DNA of 64,000 nt, taken from contig CM063111.1 of the NCBI GenBank assembly GCA_031841125.1, forward strand, positions 40,746,955 through 40,810,954, in the 5' to 3' direction. Below the pieces are notes generated by a model that had not been told where the DNA came from, searched no databases, and was given only the letters and a program-made list of their open reading frames with translations. Shown in pieces: positions 1-8,658 of this stretch. How positions within the stretch are numbered: the stretch's first letter is position 1; each line of letters opens with the position of its first letter. The position numbers and the translations under genes were made by a program. Source of the stretch: Acanthococcus lagerstroemiae (Eukaryota; Arthropoda; Insecta; Hemiptera; Eriococcidae).

Positions 1-169
1 CCGTACAAATCAAAAGCAAACTGCATATATTAGATATGTTCTCATTCATTCTTTGTGAATACACTTATACAATTTCAGCTGCGTTCAATTACCGCAACAT
101 TATATTGAAGCTCTTTTTCAATACGCGCATCCACTGTAAACGAGTCGGCGAATCCCGAAAACAAAACCC

Positions 170-3100
170 ATGGGACTGTTAACTGTTTTGAAGAAAATGA
201 AGAAGAAAGAAAAGGAAATGAGATTACTTTTACTGTATCCTTTTCAAAAATGTATTTTCAGAATCTTACTCATATGTTTTATTCGAAATTAGGAGTTGAT
301 TTCCTTATCACACTTGATAGGGGATTCCGATAATGCAGGAAAAACAACTATTCTAAAAAAGTTTAATGGCGAAGATATTCATTCAGTGTCACCGACTTTG
401 GGATTTAACATAAAGACATTTGATCATAATAAGTGAGTTTCCTTATTTATTACCTTCTTAGTACAAAAGAATTGAGAATTACTGCTGAAATTATGTACTT
501 TCATTTCAGTTATAAACTGAATGTATGGGACGTCGGTGGTCAAAAATCATTACGATCGTACTGGAAAAATTATTTCGAATGCACGGATGGCGTCATATGG
601 GTCGTTGACAGTGCTGATAAACGAAGACTCGAAGACTGCGCCGAAGAACTTCATTCGTTATTACAAGAAGAGGTAAGTTGATTACCCGGTCGATTGAGCA
701 AGAAGTATCTACTAATTGGAAACACAGTACAGATGGACGGTATTGAAACTTTACGTTTTCATAGATATTTGATCCGCCTTACCACCTCATATTTCTAATC
801 TGTTAGCATTTGTATGGAATGGAATACTGAATTTTCAGCCATGTGATCTGCATAAGAAATCTCATCATTAAATTTAATAATTATTAAAGTCAGACAAAAT
901 AAGCCCCCCCCCCCCAGTTCAGGTTTAAATTTAACGCGACTGATGATCACTGGTGGATGGTGGAAATAAACCGAAAAAAAGTGCGAGATCAAATTAATAA
1001 TCAACCATGTGCCTACAGACTGTACAATTTTCAAATTTATTACCATGGAATCCTTATAGTCTTCTCATATTTTATATCATCGTTTTCTGCTATTTCTCGT
1101 TGAATGACATCGATCCCCAAACAACCGGAATCTGATGTAACAAAGAAGTCCATTCTCGACGACCACATCGTCGAGAATTCGAAAAAACCAGAACCTGAAC
1201 CTACATCAGTCAAGCGAGTTTACAAGGATCTCAAGGTTGACGAACCAGAAAAGTTGGACTTGAAACCCTCCCCGGTTAAGTTAAGTTATCCTCACTCTAA
1301 CAGACAATCTTTCGAAAGTTCGGGATCACCGGCATCATGTTGTAACATAAACGATGACGATAATGAAGGAAACTGTCTCAAAGAAGATACCAATGACTGG
1401 AGAACTATGGAATTCAGTCTTGATGAAATGTTTCCCGATATGAGTTTGCTGATTAGAAAAAAGAAGAAAGACTGGAATTTCAACGACCCGGATCTCATTC
1501 GAGCTTTGTACGTGGAATCAGAAACGAATTTACTGAGCAAGTGGAAAGCGCGTAATGCAAGAATTAAGCCCCTACCAAAGTTTACTTACAAAAATAATCG
1601 CTTGAGTCGATTGAGGATAGAGTATCTCCATTTGAAGAAGGAAAAGAAGCGAAGAGAGAATGAACGACTGGGAGAATTGCTGAAACTGGAACGAGGTATG
1701 CCTGAATTTCCAGTTGTGCAAACGTTGACTAATATGACGACTGAGTTAAGACACACGTTCTGTCGTAATCATCCGTCAGTGCCTCGTCATGTCATCGAGC
1801 ATTACCGTCGTCATCAGAAGCCGCCTTTCAAGTTCGTCCATAAGAGTAAATTTCGACGTGTTAAATAACTACATAATGATGTTTATATTAATAAATTATG
1901 CCTTTCTGCTGTGGCTTATTATATACTCGGAAGATTTTGATTCTGTTAAACGACCCATACCTTGGCTACGACAAGAAATAAAGCAATTTTGACTTTTGCT
2001 TTGTTTTATTATTATAAACTGACTTTAAGAAAAACATTCCACAATTTATAATTCCAAGAAGTTAAAACCCCGATAACGATAATATCTGATAATACCTAAT
2101 GATAAAAAAATAGAACAAGGTTTCATAGAACGAACAGCGTAACAACCGAGTATGCGACAAAGGCGCTCCTACAATCAACACCCCTTCTCGCTGTGAGAAC
2201 GTGGAAACTTGAAATACCACTAACTTAGCCTAATACAGAATCAACAGAATACACAAAAAAAAATACGTGGAATTACAGCAGATTCAACATAGCACGAAAA
2301 GTTTCAAATTTGGCCCGAACAAGGCCTTTGGTAAACCCGTCGGCCATCTGCAGGTGTGTAGGCTTGTACACCAGCTTAATTTGGCCATTAAGCACCATTT
2401 CTTTTACAAAACGGAACCGAACATCTATATGTTTAGACTTCTTTGAAGTGAACGGATTCTCTGACAGGCATATAACGGATTGGTTATCCTCGAAGATTTC
2501 TACTGGACGACTCACATGTATTCCAAAATCTACAAGAATTTCTAATAACCACACCAACGAGTCATGTACAAACGACGATAGAGAAATGTACTCAGATTCA
2601 GTAGAACTTAATGAGATAGTCGCCTGCTTCTTTGAGGACCATAGAATTACATTATTAAACAATTTAACAGCGCTACCTGACACTGACTTGCGATCTGAGT
2701 GATCGGACGCCCAATCAGCATCTACAAAACATTGCAAGAAAGGACTCTTACCTGACCCAATGTACGTTAGTTTTAAGTTTTTAGTGGTGTACAGGTAAAT
2801 CAGAACTCGTTTCAAATAATTAAAATGTTCTTCTCCAAAACAGTTCATAAACCTCGAGAAAAAGTTAACCGCGAACGCAGCATCTGGTCGAGTGATAATA
2901 GTAATATACAAGAGGCAACCCACAAGTTGCTTGTAAGGGAGAGTTACGTTACAATCATTAGCCCTTGCAAGCTGAAGATCACTCTCAATAGGTGTATACA
3001 CAGGCTTAGCATTTTCTACGTTAAAACGTTTAGCAACTTTAGATATGAAACTTGCTTGACATAAGGTCATTACTTTACCATTTTCGTCGTGTGTGATCTC

Positions 3101-6100
3101 CATACCCAAAAAACGCTTTACTTTACCCATATCCACTATGTTAAAGCGACCAGAGATTTTCTGTTTAAAATCCAGAATAAGTGACTCTGAATCCGAGGCT
3201 ATAAGAAGGTCATCTACATATATTAGTACAAAAATACATTTAGTATCACGGCGCCTGTAATAAAAACATAAATCATTTAGTGAACGAGAGAAACTTAGCG
3301 ATTTACACATAAATTCGTCAATACACTTGTTCCAAATACGAGGCGCGACCTTTAAGCCATAAATGGCTTTTCTCAGCTTGCACACCAAGTTCTTATTGAC
3401 ACAAAAGCCTGGCGCTTGCTCCATAAAGACATCATAGTCGATGTCACCGTGCAGAAATGCATTGGATACATCCATTTGATGTATGATCAACCCCTTCTGA
3501 ACTGCTACTGCCAAAAGTATTTTTACGGTGGTCATGTTTACGACAGGGGAGAACAGCTGATCCGGTACATCCTTCTCCATACAACCCACAGCCACCAAGC
3601 GCGCCTTCAACTTATCAACCTTTTCTTGGAGTGCCCACTTCGAACGAATCGTTTTCATACCTGGCTTTCTAGGAACCAGATCCCAAACTCGGAATTTTTT
3701 CATAGACTCCATTTCTCGTTTCTTCGGCTCGTTCCATCTGTCACTGTCAGGATCATCGACCAATAGTGCTTCACAGAAGGCCAACGTCACCTCATAATCT
3801 TTCAGGTGTTCAGGAGGTTTGCGCTCTCGTGAACTGCGACGAACAGGAGTAGAGTCGGCTACGCCATTTTCGCTAGCATCACGCTCATCTGCACTGCTGT
3901 CATCTGACTCTTGATTTCTGGGCACAGTAATTTCATGTGACAACAGGTCTTTATAGAACCGCCCTTCGTCGAACACAACGTTTCTGGCAATCTCTAATTT
4001 TCTGTCATCGAGATTATACATACGATAACCCAAAGGCGCGTATCCTACCATCACAGCTTTTGCAGAACGCGAATCAAACTTCAACCTTTTTTCGTGAGGT
4101 ATATGGATAAATCCCACGCAACCAAAAGGTTTCAATTTCTGATAATTCACGTCATTCCTGAACCATTCGACCGCAGGTATTTTCTCAGACGCGACAGACT
4201 CACAACGATTCAATAGGTAATTCGCACACAGTATTGCCTCTGACCAGAATGATTTAAGCAAACCAGACTCCATTAGCATGGTTCTAGCTCGGTCTTCCAA
4301 CGTTCTGTTGAGACGTTCAGCGCTCCCGTTTTGCTGATGATTATACGGTACAGAGTTCAAGACACGAATACCTTTGCCTTTGCAAAAGTTGAGGAGCTCG
4401 GCGTTGACAAACTCCTTGCCATTGTCGCACAAAAACGAACTCATCCCCATTTGCCAGTGTGCTGTGGCCATGGCTTCATATTCTCGAAATTTGTCAAAAA
4501 CTTCGCTCTTGTGTTTCAACAGATATACAGCCGAGAAATGGGTATACATATCTAAGAACGTAACAAAGTACTTGTAACCATCATAGCTGACTTGTTCGAC
4601 TACACAGACATCTGACACAATCTGTTCGAGTGGGCGATGAGTTTTATGCGACGATTGAGGATATGCTTTCTGACACTGCTTTCCCCGAAGACACGCTTCG
4701 CAAGTGGTAGGAGTATCACCAGAAAACGTCACGACTCCTTTTTTCTTCATGGCTGCGATAACTGCAGCGTTAGGATGACCAAGGCGACGGTGAAGTTGAA
4801 TATACGTTAGATTGGCCTCACACTGAGCAGCTTCAGGAGACTGAACGGTGAAATTCATAAAATACAGTTCATTTTTCACGAACCCAGTAGCGACAGCTTC
4901 ACCATTTTTGAAGATTTTAACTGAGTCTTTCGAAAACGCGACTTCGTAGTCTTTCACGGCAATGCGTCTAACGCTCAGCAGATTTCTACGTAGTCCCGGC
5001 ACGAAGAGCACGTCCGTAAACGTGATACGAGTGCCCAGGTTAGAGATGAGATGTACTTCACCCTTGTGAGTTGCCTCTGTAGACGAATCGTTAGCTAGCG
5101 TCACAGGAACAGCAGTCTCGAGATGTTGACAGTTCACCAAATTCTGACGGTCTTTCACCATAAATCTCGTGCACCCGGAGTCTGCTACGAAGTCGACTTC
5201 GACAGTGATGACATTCGCCATGGTTTTAGTTTCGCTTTGGCCGCTCTCAGCAATGAACGAAATTGCCTTAGGCGAGAAACCATCACCGGCAAGATTCACT
5301 TCACCGCTACCTTTGCCGTCAGTGCTGCTTCTCTTATCACCTCGTCGTTTGTAGCAACGAGACTCACGATGTCCGTCTTTTCCACAGTAGGTGCACTTCA
5401 CTTTTTCGTATTTCGCATCTGGACGGCTCTCTCTAGATCTACCAGGCCCACTGCTTCTGGGATCAGAGGCATATGCCGTTTCAGACGATGATGAGTCAGT
5501 GAGATACGCAGCACCGAACTTTTCGGACAAATCGGGTTTCTTTTCTTTTCGCTCATCTTTTCGCTTTAGATCATAATCTAACAGGCAGCCTTTCACCATT
5601 TCGAGCGTCACTAGCGAGTTCTCATTTATTTCACCAAACGAGGCAATGACAGGCGAGTAGTCCGATGGGAGTGCTGCGAGGAGGTGAACAACAGCTTCGA
5701 TATCTTCGAATTTCCCTACTTTTCCTCCGCTAGAGCGAATCTCTGCAATCACGTCATCGAATTCTCGAAAAAATGATGTAAGACTGCTCTTACCATCGTA
5801 CTGTAAATTACATAGCCGTCTGCGTAAGTAGGCATGCTGTAAGTAGCTACATCGATTGTATGTAATTCGAAGCCTTCTCCAGCACTCATACGCGCAGATC
5901 TCCGTTGGCGCGTAATGCAGTAACGAATCGTCCAAATTTTCGACTATAATCCGTCTCGCTCTCGCGTCGCCCTGAGCCCACGTCAGAGGTTTTTTTTCGG
6001 TACCGTAGCTTTTCTTTTTCAACTCGTCGTTCGGCTTCTTGTCAACAAATTCGGTCAGGTCTTCGCATAGGAGTTCCGTGTATACCCTGTTTTTCCAGGC

Positions 6101-6868
6101 AAGGTAATTACTCCCATCGAATCTACGAATTCGATTCTGGTTGAGTGCAGGAGTTGCCATAGTCGACTACTCGATGGTGGATCGTGCTTGTCGCAGAGAA
6201 ACACTTTCAACGAACCTGACAAGATACCACTCCGACGTATCGAATCTGCACACATCACACATTCGAATCAGAGTACGTTAACTACAATGGAGAGATCACG
6301 TATCTGAGCCCAAAACCTGTTAAACGACCCATACCTTGGCTACGACAAGAAATAAAGCAATTTTGACTTTTGCTTTGTTTTATTATTATAAACTGACTTT
6401 AAGAAAAACATTCCACAATTTATAATTCCAAGAAGTTAAAACCCCGATAACGATAATATCTGATAATACCTAATGATAAAAAAATAGAACAAGGTTTCAT
6501 AGAACGAACAGCGTAACAACCGAGTATGCGACAAAGGCGCTCCTACAATCAACAGATTCATTCCTATTTTTCAGCAACTTGCCGGAGCTACGTTACTAGT
6601 ATTTGCTAATAAACAGGATTTACCCGGTGCTCTATCACCAGAAGAAATTAAAGAAGTAAGCATCTGGACTCCATCTTTTTACTGTCGATGAAATTATCGT
6701 GGATTATTATTAAAATGTACATTCTGTGAACAGGTTTTAGATTTAGACAGTATTAAAACTCATCACTGGCAGATCATTAGATGTAGCGCTATTACGGGTG
6801 AAAATTTACTTCAAGGGGTCGATTGGCTCATTCGTGATAAAGGAGCCAGAATTTTTACAATGGACTGA
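170..6868 (+). CDS. ARL2: ADP-ribosylation factor-like GTPase 2 (ARL2), five exons, with a 1-nt frameshift in the P-loop
   Basis: ARL2 is a small GTPase that binds tubulin cofactor D and regulates microtubule assembly and release of lipidated cargo. Exons read 170-234, 321-432, 510-672, 6575-6655 and 6734-6868, all with GT/AG borders. Visible motifs are the N-terminus [24 protein letters not shown] (P-loop), [10 protein letters not shown] (switch I), [13 protein letters not shown] (switch II), [11 protein letters not shown] (NKxD) and [10 protein letters not shown]. The summed exons are 556 nt, which is 184 codons plus stop plus one extra base; 184 residues is the usual ARL2 length. The extra base is one of the two C at 327-328, just before the DNAGK codons, and shifts the frame into a stop. 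Everything else is intact, so an assembly error or a very recent lesion are both possible. Intron 3 (673-6574) contains another ORF and a Copia element. AATAAA occurs at 6884 and 7008. The orthology is well supported; functionality is uncertain. Confidence 0.93.
1104..1868 (+). CDS. Nested intronless ORF in ARL2 intron 3, highly charged protein of unknown family
   Basis: This 254-residue ORF lies entirely inside ARL2 intron 3 on the same strand. I do not recognise the family. The first half is acidic, Ser/Pro/Lys-rich and probably disordered, with a CC pair and a run of aspartates around residues 80-95. The second half is strongly basic and likely helical, with [17 protein letters not shown] near residue 180 and a Lys/Arg-rich C-terminus ending FRRVK. 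This suggests a nuclear or nucleic-acid-associated role, which is inference only. The start ATG follows a TGA by one base (TTGAATG). An AATAAA lies 21 bases after the stop (1890-1895), as expected of an independent transcription unit. The lack of introns suggests a single-exon gene or an old retrocopy; no poly-A tract or target duplication is evident. The Copia element begins 76 bp after the stop. Confidence 0.6.
   Translation: MTSIPKQPESDVTKKSILDDHIVENSKKPEPEPTSVKRVYKDLKVDEPEKLDLKPSPVKLSYPHSNRQSFESSGSPASCCNINDDDNEGNCLKEDTNDWRTMEFSLDEMFPDMSLLIRKKKKDWNFNDPDLIRALYVESETNLLSKWKARNARIKPLPKFTYKNNRLSRLRIEYLHLKKEKKRRENERLGELLKLERGMPEFPVVQTLTNMTTELRHTFCRNHPSVPRHVIEHYRRHQKPPFKFVHKSKFRRVK
1944..2180 (-). 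repeat. 3' LTR of the Copia element
   Basis: 237 bp, the same sequence as 6318-6554. It is preceded, in element orientation, by a purine-rich tract and presumably supplies polyadenylation. Confidence 0.93.
2181..2191 (-). other. Polypurine tract of the Copia element
   Basis: The minus strand reads GCGAGAAGGGG immediately before the 3' LTR, the expected place and composition for the plus-strand primer. Confidence 0.7.
2273..6160 (-). CDS. Copia gag-pol polyprotein, intact, 1295 aa
   Basis: A single uninterrupted ORF encodes all retrotransposition functions. In order: an N-terminal gag region (UBN2-like); a CCHC zinc knuckle [14 protein letters not shown] near residue 255; an aspartic protease with ADSGCT near 325; a GAG-pre-integrase HHCC domain (HRRLGHP ... 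CEACLRGK) near 455-495; an integrase core with DVC, CDNGKEF and the catalytic E in [16 protein letters not shown]; a Copia-type reverse transcriptase with [12 protein letters not shown] and the catalytic YVDDLLI; and a Ty1-type RNase H with FVDADWASD and TESEYISLS. The length fits the usual Copia polyprotein. The start at 6160 is the first ATG in frame and begins MATPALNQN. No stops or frameshifts are seen, consistent with the identical LTRs. Antisense ORFs here are shadows. Confidence 0.96.
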   Translation of the reverse strand: MATPALNQNRIRRFDGSNYLAWKNRVYTELLCEDLTEFVDKKPNDELKKKSYGTEKKPLTWAQGDARARRIIVENLDDSLLHYAPTEICAYECWRRLRITYNRCSYLQHAYLRRRLCNLQYDGKSSLTSFFREFDDVIAEIRSSGGKVGKFEDIEAVVHLLAALPSDYSPVIASFGEINENSLVTLEMVKGCLLDYDLKRKDERKEKKPDLSEKFGAAYLTDSSSSETAYASDPRSSGPGRSRESRPDAKYEKVKCTYCGKDGHRESRCYKRRGDKRSSTDGKGSGEVNLAGDGFSPKAISFIAESGQSETKTMANVITVEVDFVADSGCTRFMVKDRQNLVNCQHLETAVPVTLANDSSTEATHKGEVHLISNLGTRITFTDVLFVPGLRRNLLSVRRIAVKDYEVAFSKDSVKIFKNGEAVATGFVKNELYFMNFTVQSPEAAQCEANLTYIQLHRRLGHPNAAVIAAMKKKGVVTFSGDTPTTCEACLRGKQCQKAYPQSSHKTHRPLEQIVSDVCVVEQVSYDGYKYFVTFLDMYTHFSAVYLLKHKSEVFDKFREYEAMATAHWQMGMSSFLCDNGKEFVNAELLNFCKGKGIRVLNSVPYNHQQNGSAERLNRTLEDRARTMLMESGLLKSFWSEAILCANYLLNRCESVASEKIPAVEWFRNDVNYQKLKPFGCVGFIHIPHEKRLKFDSRSAKAVMVGYAPLGYRMYNLDDRKLEIARNVVFDEGRFYKDLLSHEITVPRNQESDDSSADERDASENGVADSTPVRRSSRERKPPEHLKDYEVTLAFCEALLVDDPDSDRWNEPKKREMESMKKFRVWDLVPRKPGMKTIRSKWALQEKVDKLKARLVAVGCMEKDVPDQLFSPVVNMTTVKILLAVAVQKGLIIHQMDVSNAFLHGDIDYDVFMEQAPGFCVNKNLVCKLRKAIYGLKVAPRIWNKCIDEFMCKSLSFSRSLNDLCFYYRRRDTKCIFVLIYVDDLLIASDSESLILDFKQKISGRFNIVDMGKVKRFLGMEITHDENGKVMTLCQASFISKVAKRFNVENAKPVYTPIESDLQLARANDCNVTLPYKQLVGCLLYITIITRPDAAFAVNFFSRFMNCFGEEHFNYLKRVLIYLYTTKNLKLTYIGSGKSPFLQCFVDADWASDHSDRKSVSGSAVKLFNNVILWSSKKQATISLSSTESEYISLSSFVHDSLVWLLEILVDFGIHVSRPVEIFEDNQSVICLSENPFTSKKSKHIDVRFRFVKEMVLNGQIKLVYKPTHLQMADGFTKGLVRAKFETFRAMLNLL
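6296..6317 (-). other. Putative primer-binding site of the Copia element
   Basis: Directly inside the 5' LTR the minus strand reads GGTTTTGGGCTCAG. From memory this resembles the internal initiator-tRNA-Met half-primer site of Drosophila copia (GGTTATGGGCCCAG). Position and resemblance are the only evidence. Confidence 0.6.
6318..6554 (-). repeat. 5' LTR of the Copia element
   Basis: 237 bp, TG...CA on each strand, apparently identical to the other LTR at 1944-2180. In element orientation it precedes the primer-binding site. It presumably holds the element's promoter, driving transcription antisense to ARL2. Confidence 0.93.
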
Positions 6869-7056
6869 ATTTTCCTGTCTTCTAATAAATTAATTGTTCC
6901 AAGTTTTTATTTAACCTGAGTTTATATGTAAAGTATTGTAATTAGGTTAAGTATGTTTTCTTCTCTATTTTAGTTTTTCTTACCAGCTATCATTTTTTAT
7001 ACGACGTAATAAAATTTCCAGTGTTCCTGTTTGATTGGCAATGTTTTAAATAGAAC

Positions 7057-7790
7057 TCAGACTGGCCTAGTCGAGTCTTTGCTGTCGGGTCCCGTCATGC
7101 CTGGTAGAGCCGTCTCTGTCTCAGTCTTATCTGATCGAGTCGGTTCTAGAGAAATACAGGAGAGCGGAAAGGAAATGGCGGAGAAGTGACAAGAACGACT
7201 GCTTTGAACATCAGTACTGTATGCTCTTCTGCCGAGTAACACACACCAGGTAAGGTATCCTTATCAGAATCGTACTGAGTACTGTTAGTCATGGATGACA
7301 GATCGCTCAATTTACACACTTGCTTTCTTATACCTCGATAAAATTAAAATATGTATTTAAAATAAAGATCTGGAAGTACTCTCCAGGTTCTTGAAACTAT
7401 ATTTCTAGACTTCAGGCTACAATGAACATTGCTAAGCTTGGTTTGTCTCCTATGATACTTTCTTAAAATTGACAGATTGCATCTATTCAAACTTCATAAA
7501 TAATCTACGGAACCCGATCATTGCACCGTTCACCTGGTTAAATAAAATACATCATCGAACGTTTTGAAGATGTTAATAGAAACAAATAATCAGGAGAGTG
7601 TAGAGAAAACAACAGCATCTCTGACTTTCGTATGATCATTTTGAAAATCGTGTAAGCGAAAAACAAATATTATAACAGGTATAAGAAAAATAACAGTAAA
7701 TATAGCTCAACGTGAATTATAAAAACTTGGGGTACTGGAATATCTACAAGGTAACAATTAAAAGTGGTATAAAATTCCACAACGTTAATA
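7057..7790. other. Intergenic stretch without a recognised gene
   Basis: It follows the ARL2 3' end. A somewhat GC-richer segment at 7060-7250 ends in ACCAG|GTAAGG, which looks like a splice donor and could be a noncoding exon. No downstream plus-strand gene to which it could belong was found. Confidence 0.3.
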
Positions 7791-7799
7791 TTAAAAATA

Positions 7800-8112
7800 G
7801 AAGCCGACGAGTGAACAAGGCGTTAGAGATGCTGACCCACTGGATCGAGTCGGCGGGGCTGTGCTTAGCGGTTCAGAAGACAGAAGCGGTTTTGTTTACG
7901 ACGCGACGCAAGTACAGCCCACCCACCTTTGTCCCAAAAGGTGTGGAGATTGGGCTCTGTACAGCCCTGAAGTACCTGGGGCTGTGGTTCGACGGGAAGT
8001 TGCATTTCCGAGAGCACTTCCGACGGGCAGCTGAGAAGGCGGATCGAGTAGCCGGCCAGTTGTCCCGTTTGGTGTCGAACCTAGGGGGCCGAGAGAGCAG
8101 CGACGAAGGATG
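7800..8112 (+). pseudogene. Non-LTR retrotransposon reverse transcriptase fragment (Jockey/R1-like)
   Basis: The reading frame contains the RT/thumb-region signature of R1/Jockey-type LINEs: LEMLTHWIESAGLCLAVQKT, then ALKYLGLWFDGKLHFREH and AAEKADRVAGQLSRLVSNLGG. In such elements this block lies just after the catalytic FADD region, which is missing here, so the copy is 5'-truncated. It also stops abruptly at about 8112 and has no endonuclease. It is GC-rich compared with its surroundings. The in-frame residues upstream of 7800 are not RT-like. Confidence 0.8.
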
Positions 8113-8165
8113 TACGTGGCAGCGCATCCGGCCGTAGGGGACCTGAAATTTCCAGGCGAGCGCTC

Positions 8166-8400
8166 AGGGAGTGCGGACCTCGGTCAGTAGGAAACCCCAT
8201 TGTGGCCCTGGTAGGACGCGCGCACCGTTCCGGCACGTAGAAATGGGGGATCGGGCCCGGCCCCAAGGCGTCCCTCCGGTCACTGACTCGATACTCGAAA
8301 GGGTAGTTCTTGTGGCCGGGGGTGCGGTGTCATAGGGGCCACTTTGGCATGCGTGCATCGCCATACGTCCCACCACACCAAATAGGATATTCAAACATGA
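8166..8400 (+). repeat. Dispersed GC-rich repeat, inverted copy at 41020-41180
   Basis: The segment around 8240-8390 (with ATACTCGAAAGGGTA and CCACTTTGGCATGCGTGCAT) matches the reverse complement of 41025-41130 closely. It begins about 50 bp after the RT fragment and may be part of the same LINE family or a separate SINE-like unit. Identity cannot be decided from two copies. Confidence 0.65.
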
Positions 8401-8658
8401 AATGAATCTCCGAAGTAGAACATGGATAAAATAAATTGCGCATGATAACTAGGCGCTGCGTAGATACATACCGAGTAAGATATGAGTATGAAAAAACACG
8501 GCTTACGGATTCATAGAAATTACTGTGCATCCTTTTCTTCAAACTGGATGCACGTACAAGCCCCAAAAACATTACCAGGAGTGATGGTGAAACTAAAATT
8601 TCACTTCTCATAACATTTATACAACTTAAAAATAATCACGGACTATATACTTCGCCTT

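Larger units (their letters stand above)
1944..6554 (-). mobile_element. Complete Ty1/Copia LTR retrotransposon, 4611 bp, with 5-bp target duplication GATTC
   Basis: Two 237-bp direct repeats (1944-2180 and 6318-6554), each beginning TG and ending CA, bound a minus-strand gag-pol ORF. Read by eye the repeats appear identical. The 5-bp sequence GATTC flanks both outer ends (1939-1943 and 6555-6559). The element is transcribed on the minus strand, so its 5' LTR is at 6318-6554. It sits in ARL2 intron 3, ending 15 bp upstream of exon 4 once the duplicated GATTC is counted. Identical LTRs, exact target duplication and an uninterrupted ORF indicate a very young and potentially active copy. Confidence 0.96.

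Noticed and set aside
2310..5576. Several plus-strand open frames of 60-130 codons
   Set aside because: They are antisense shadows of the Copia gag-pol; no codon or domain support.
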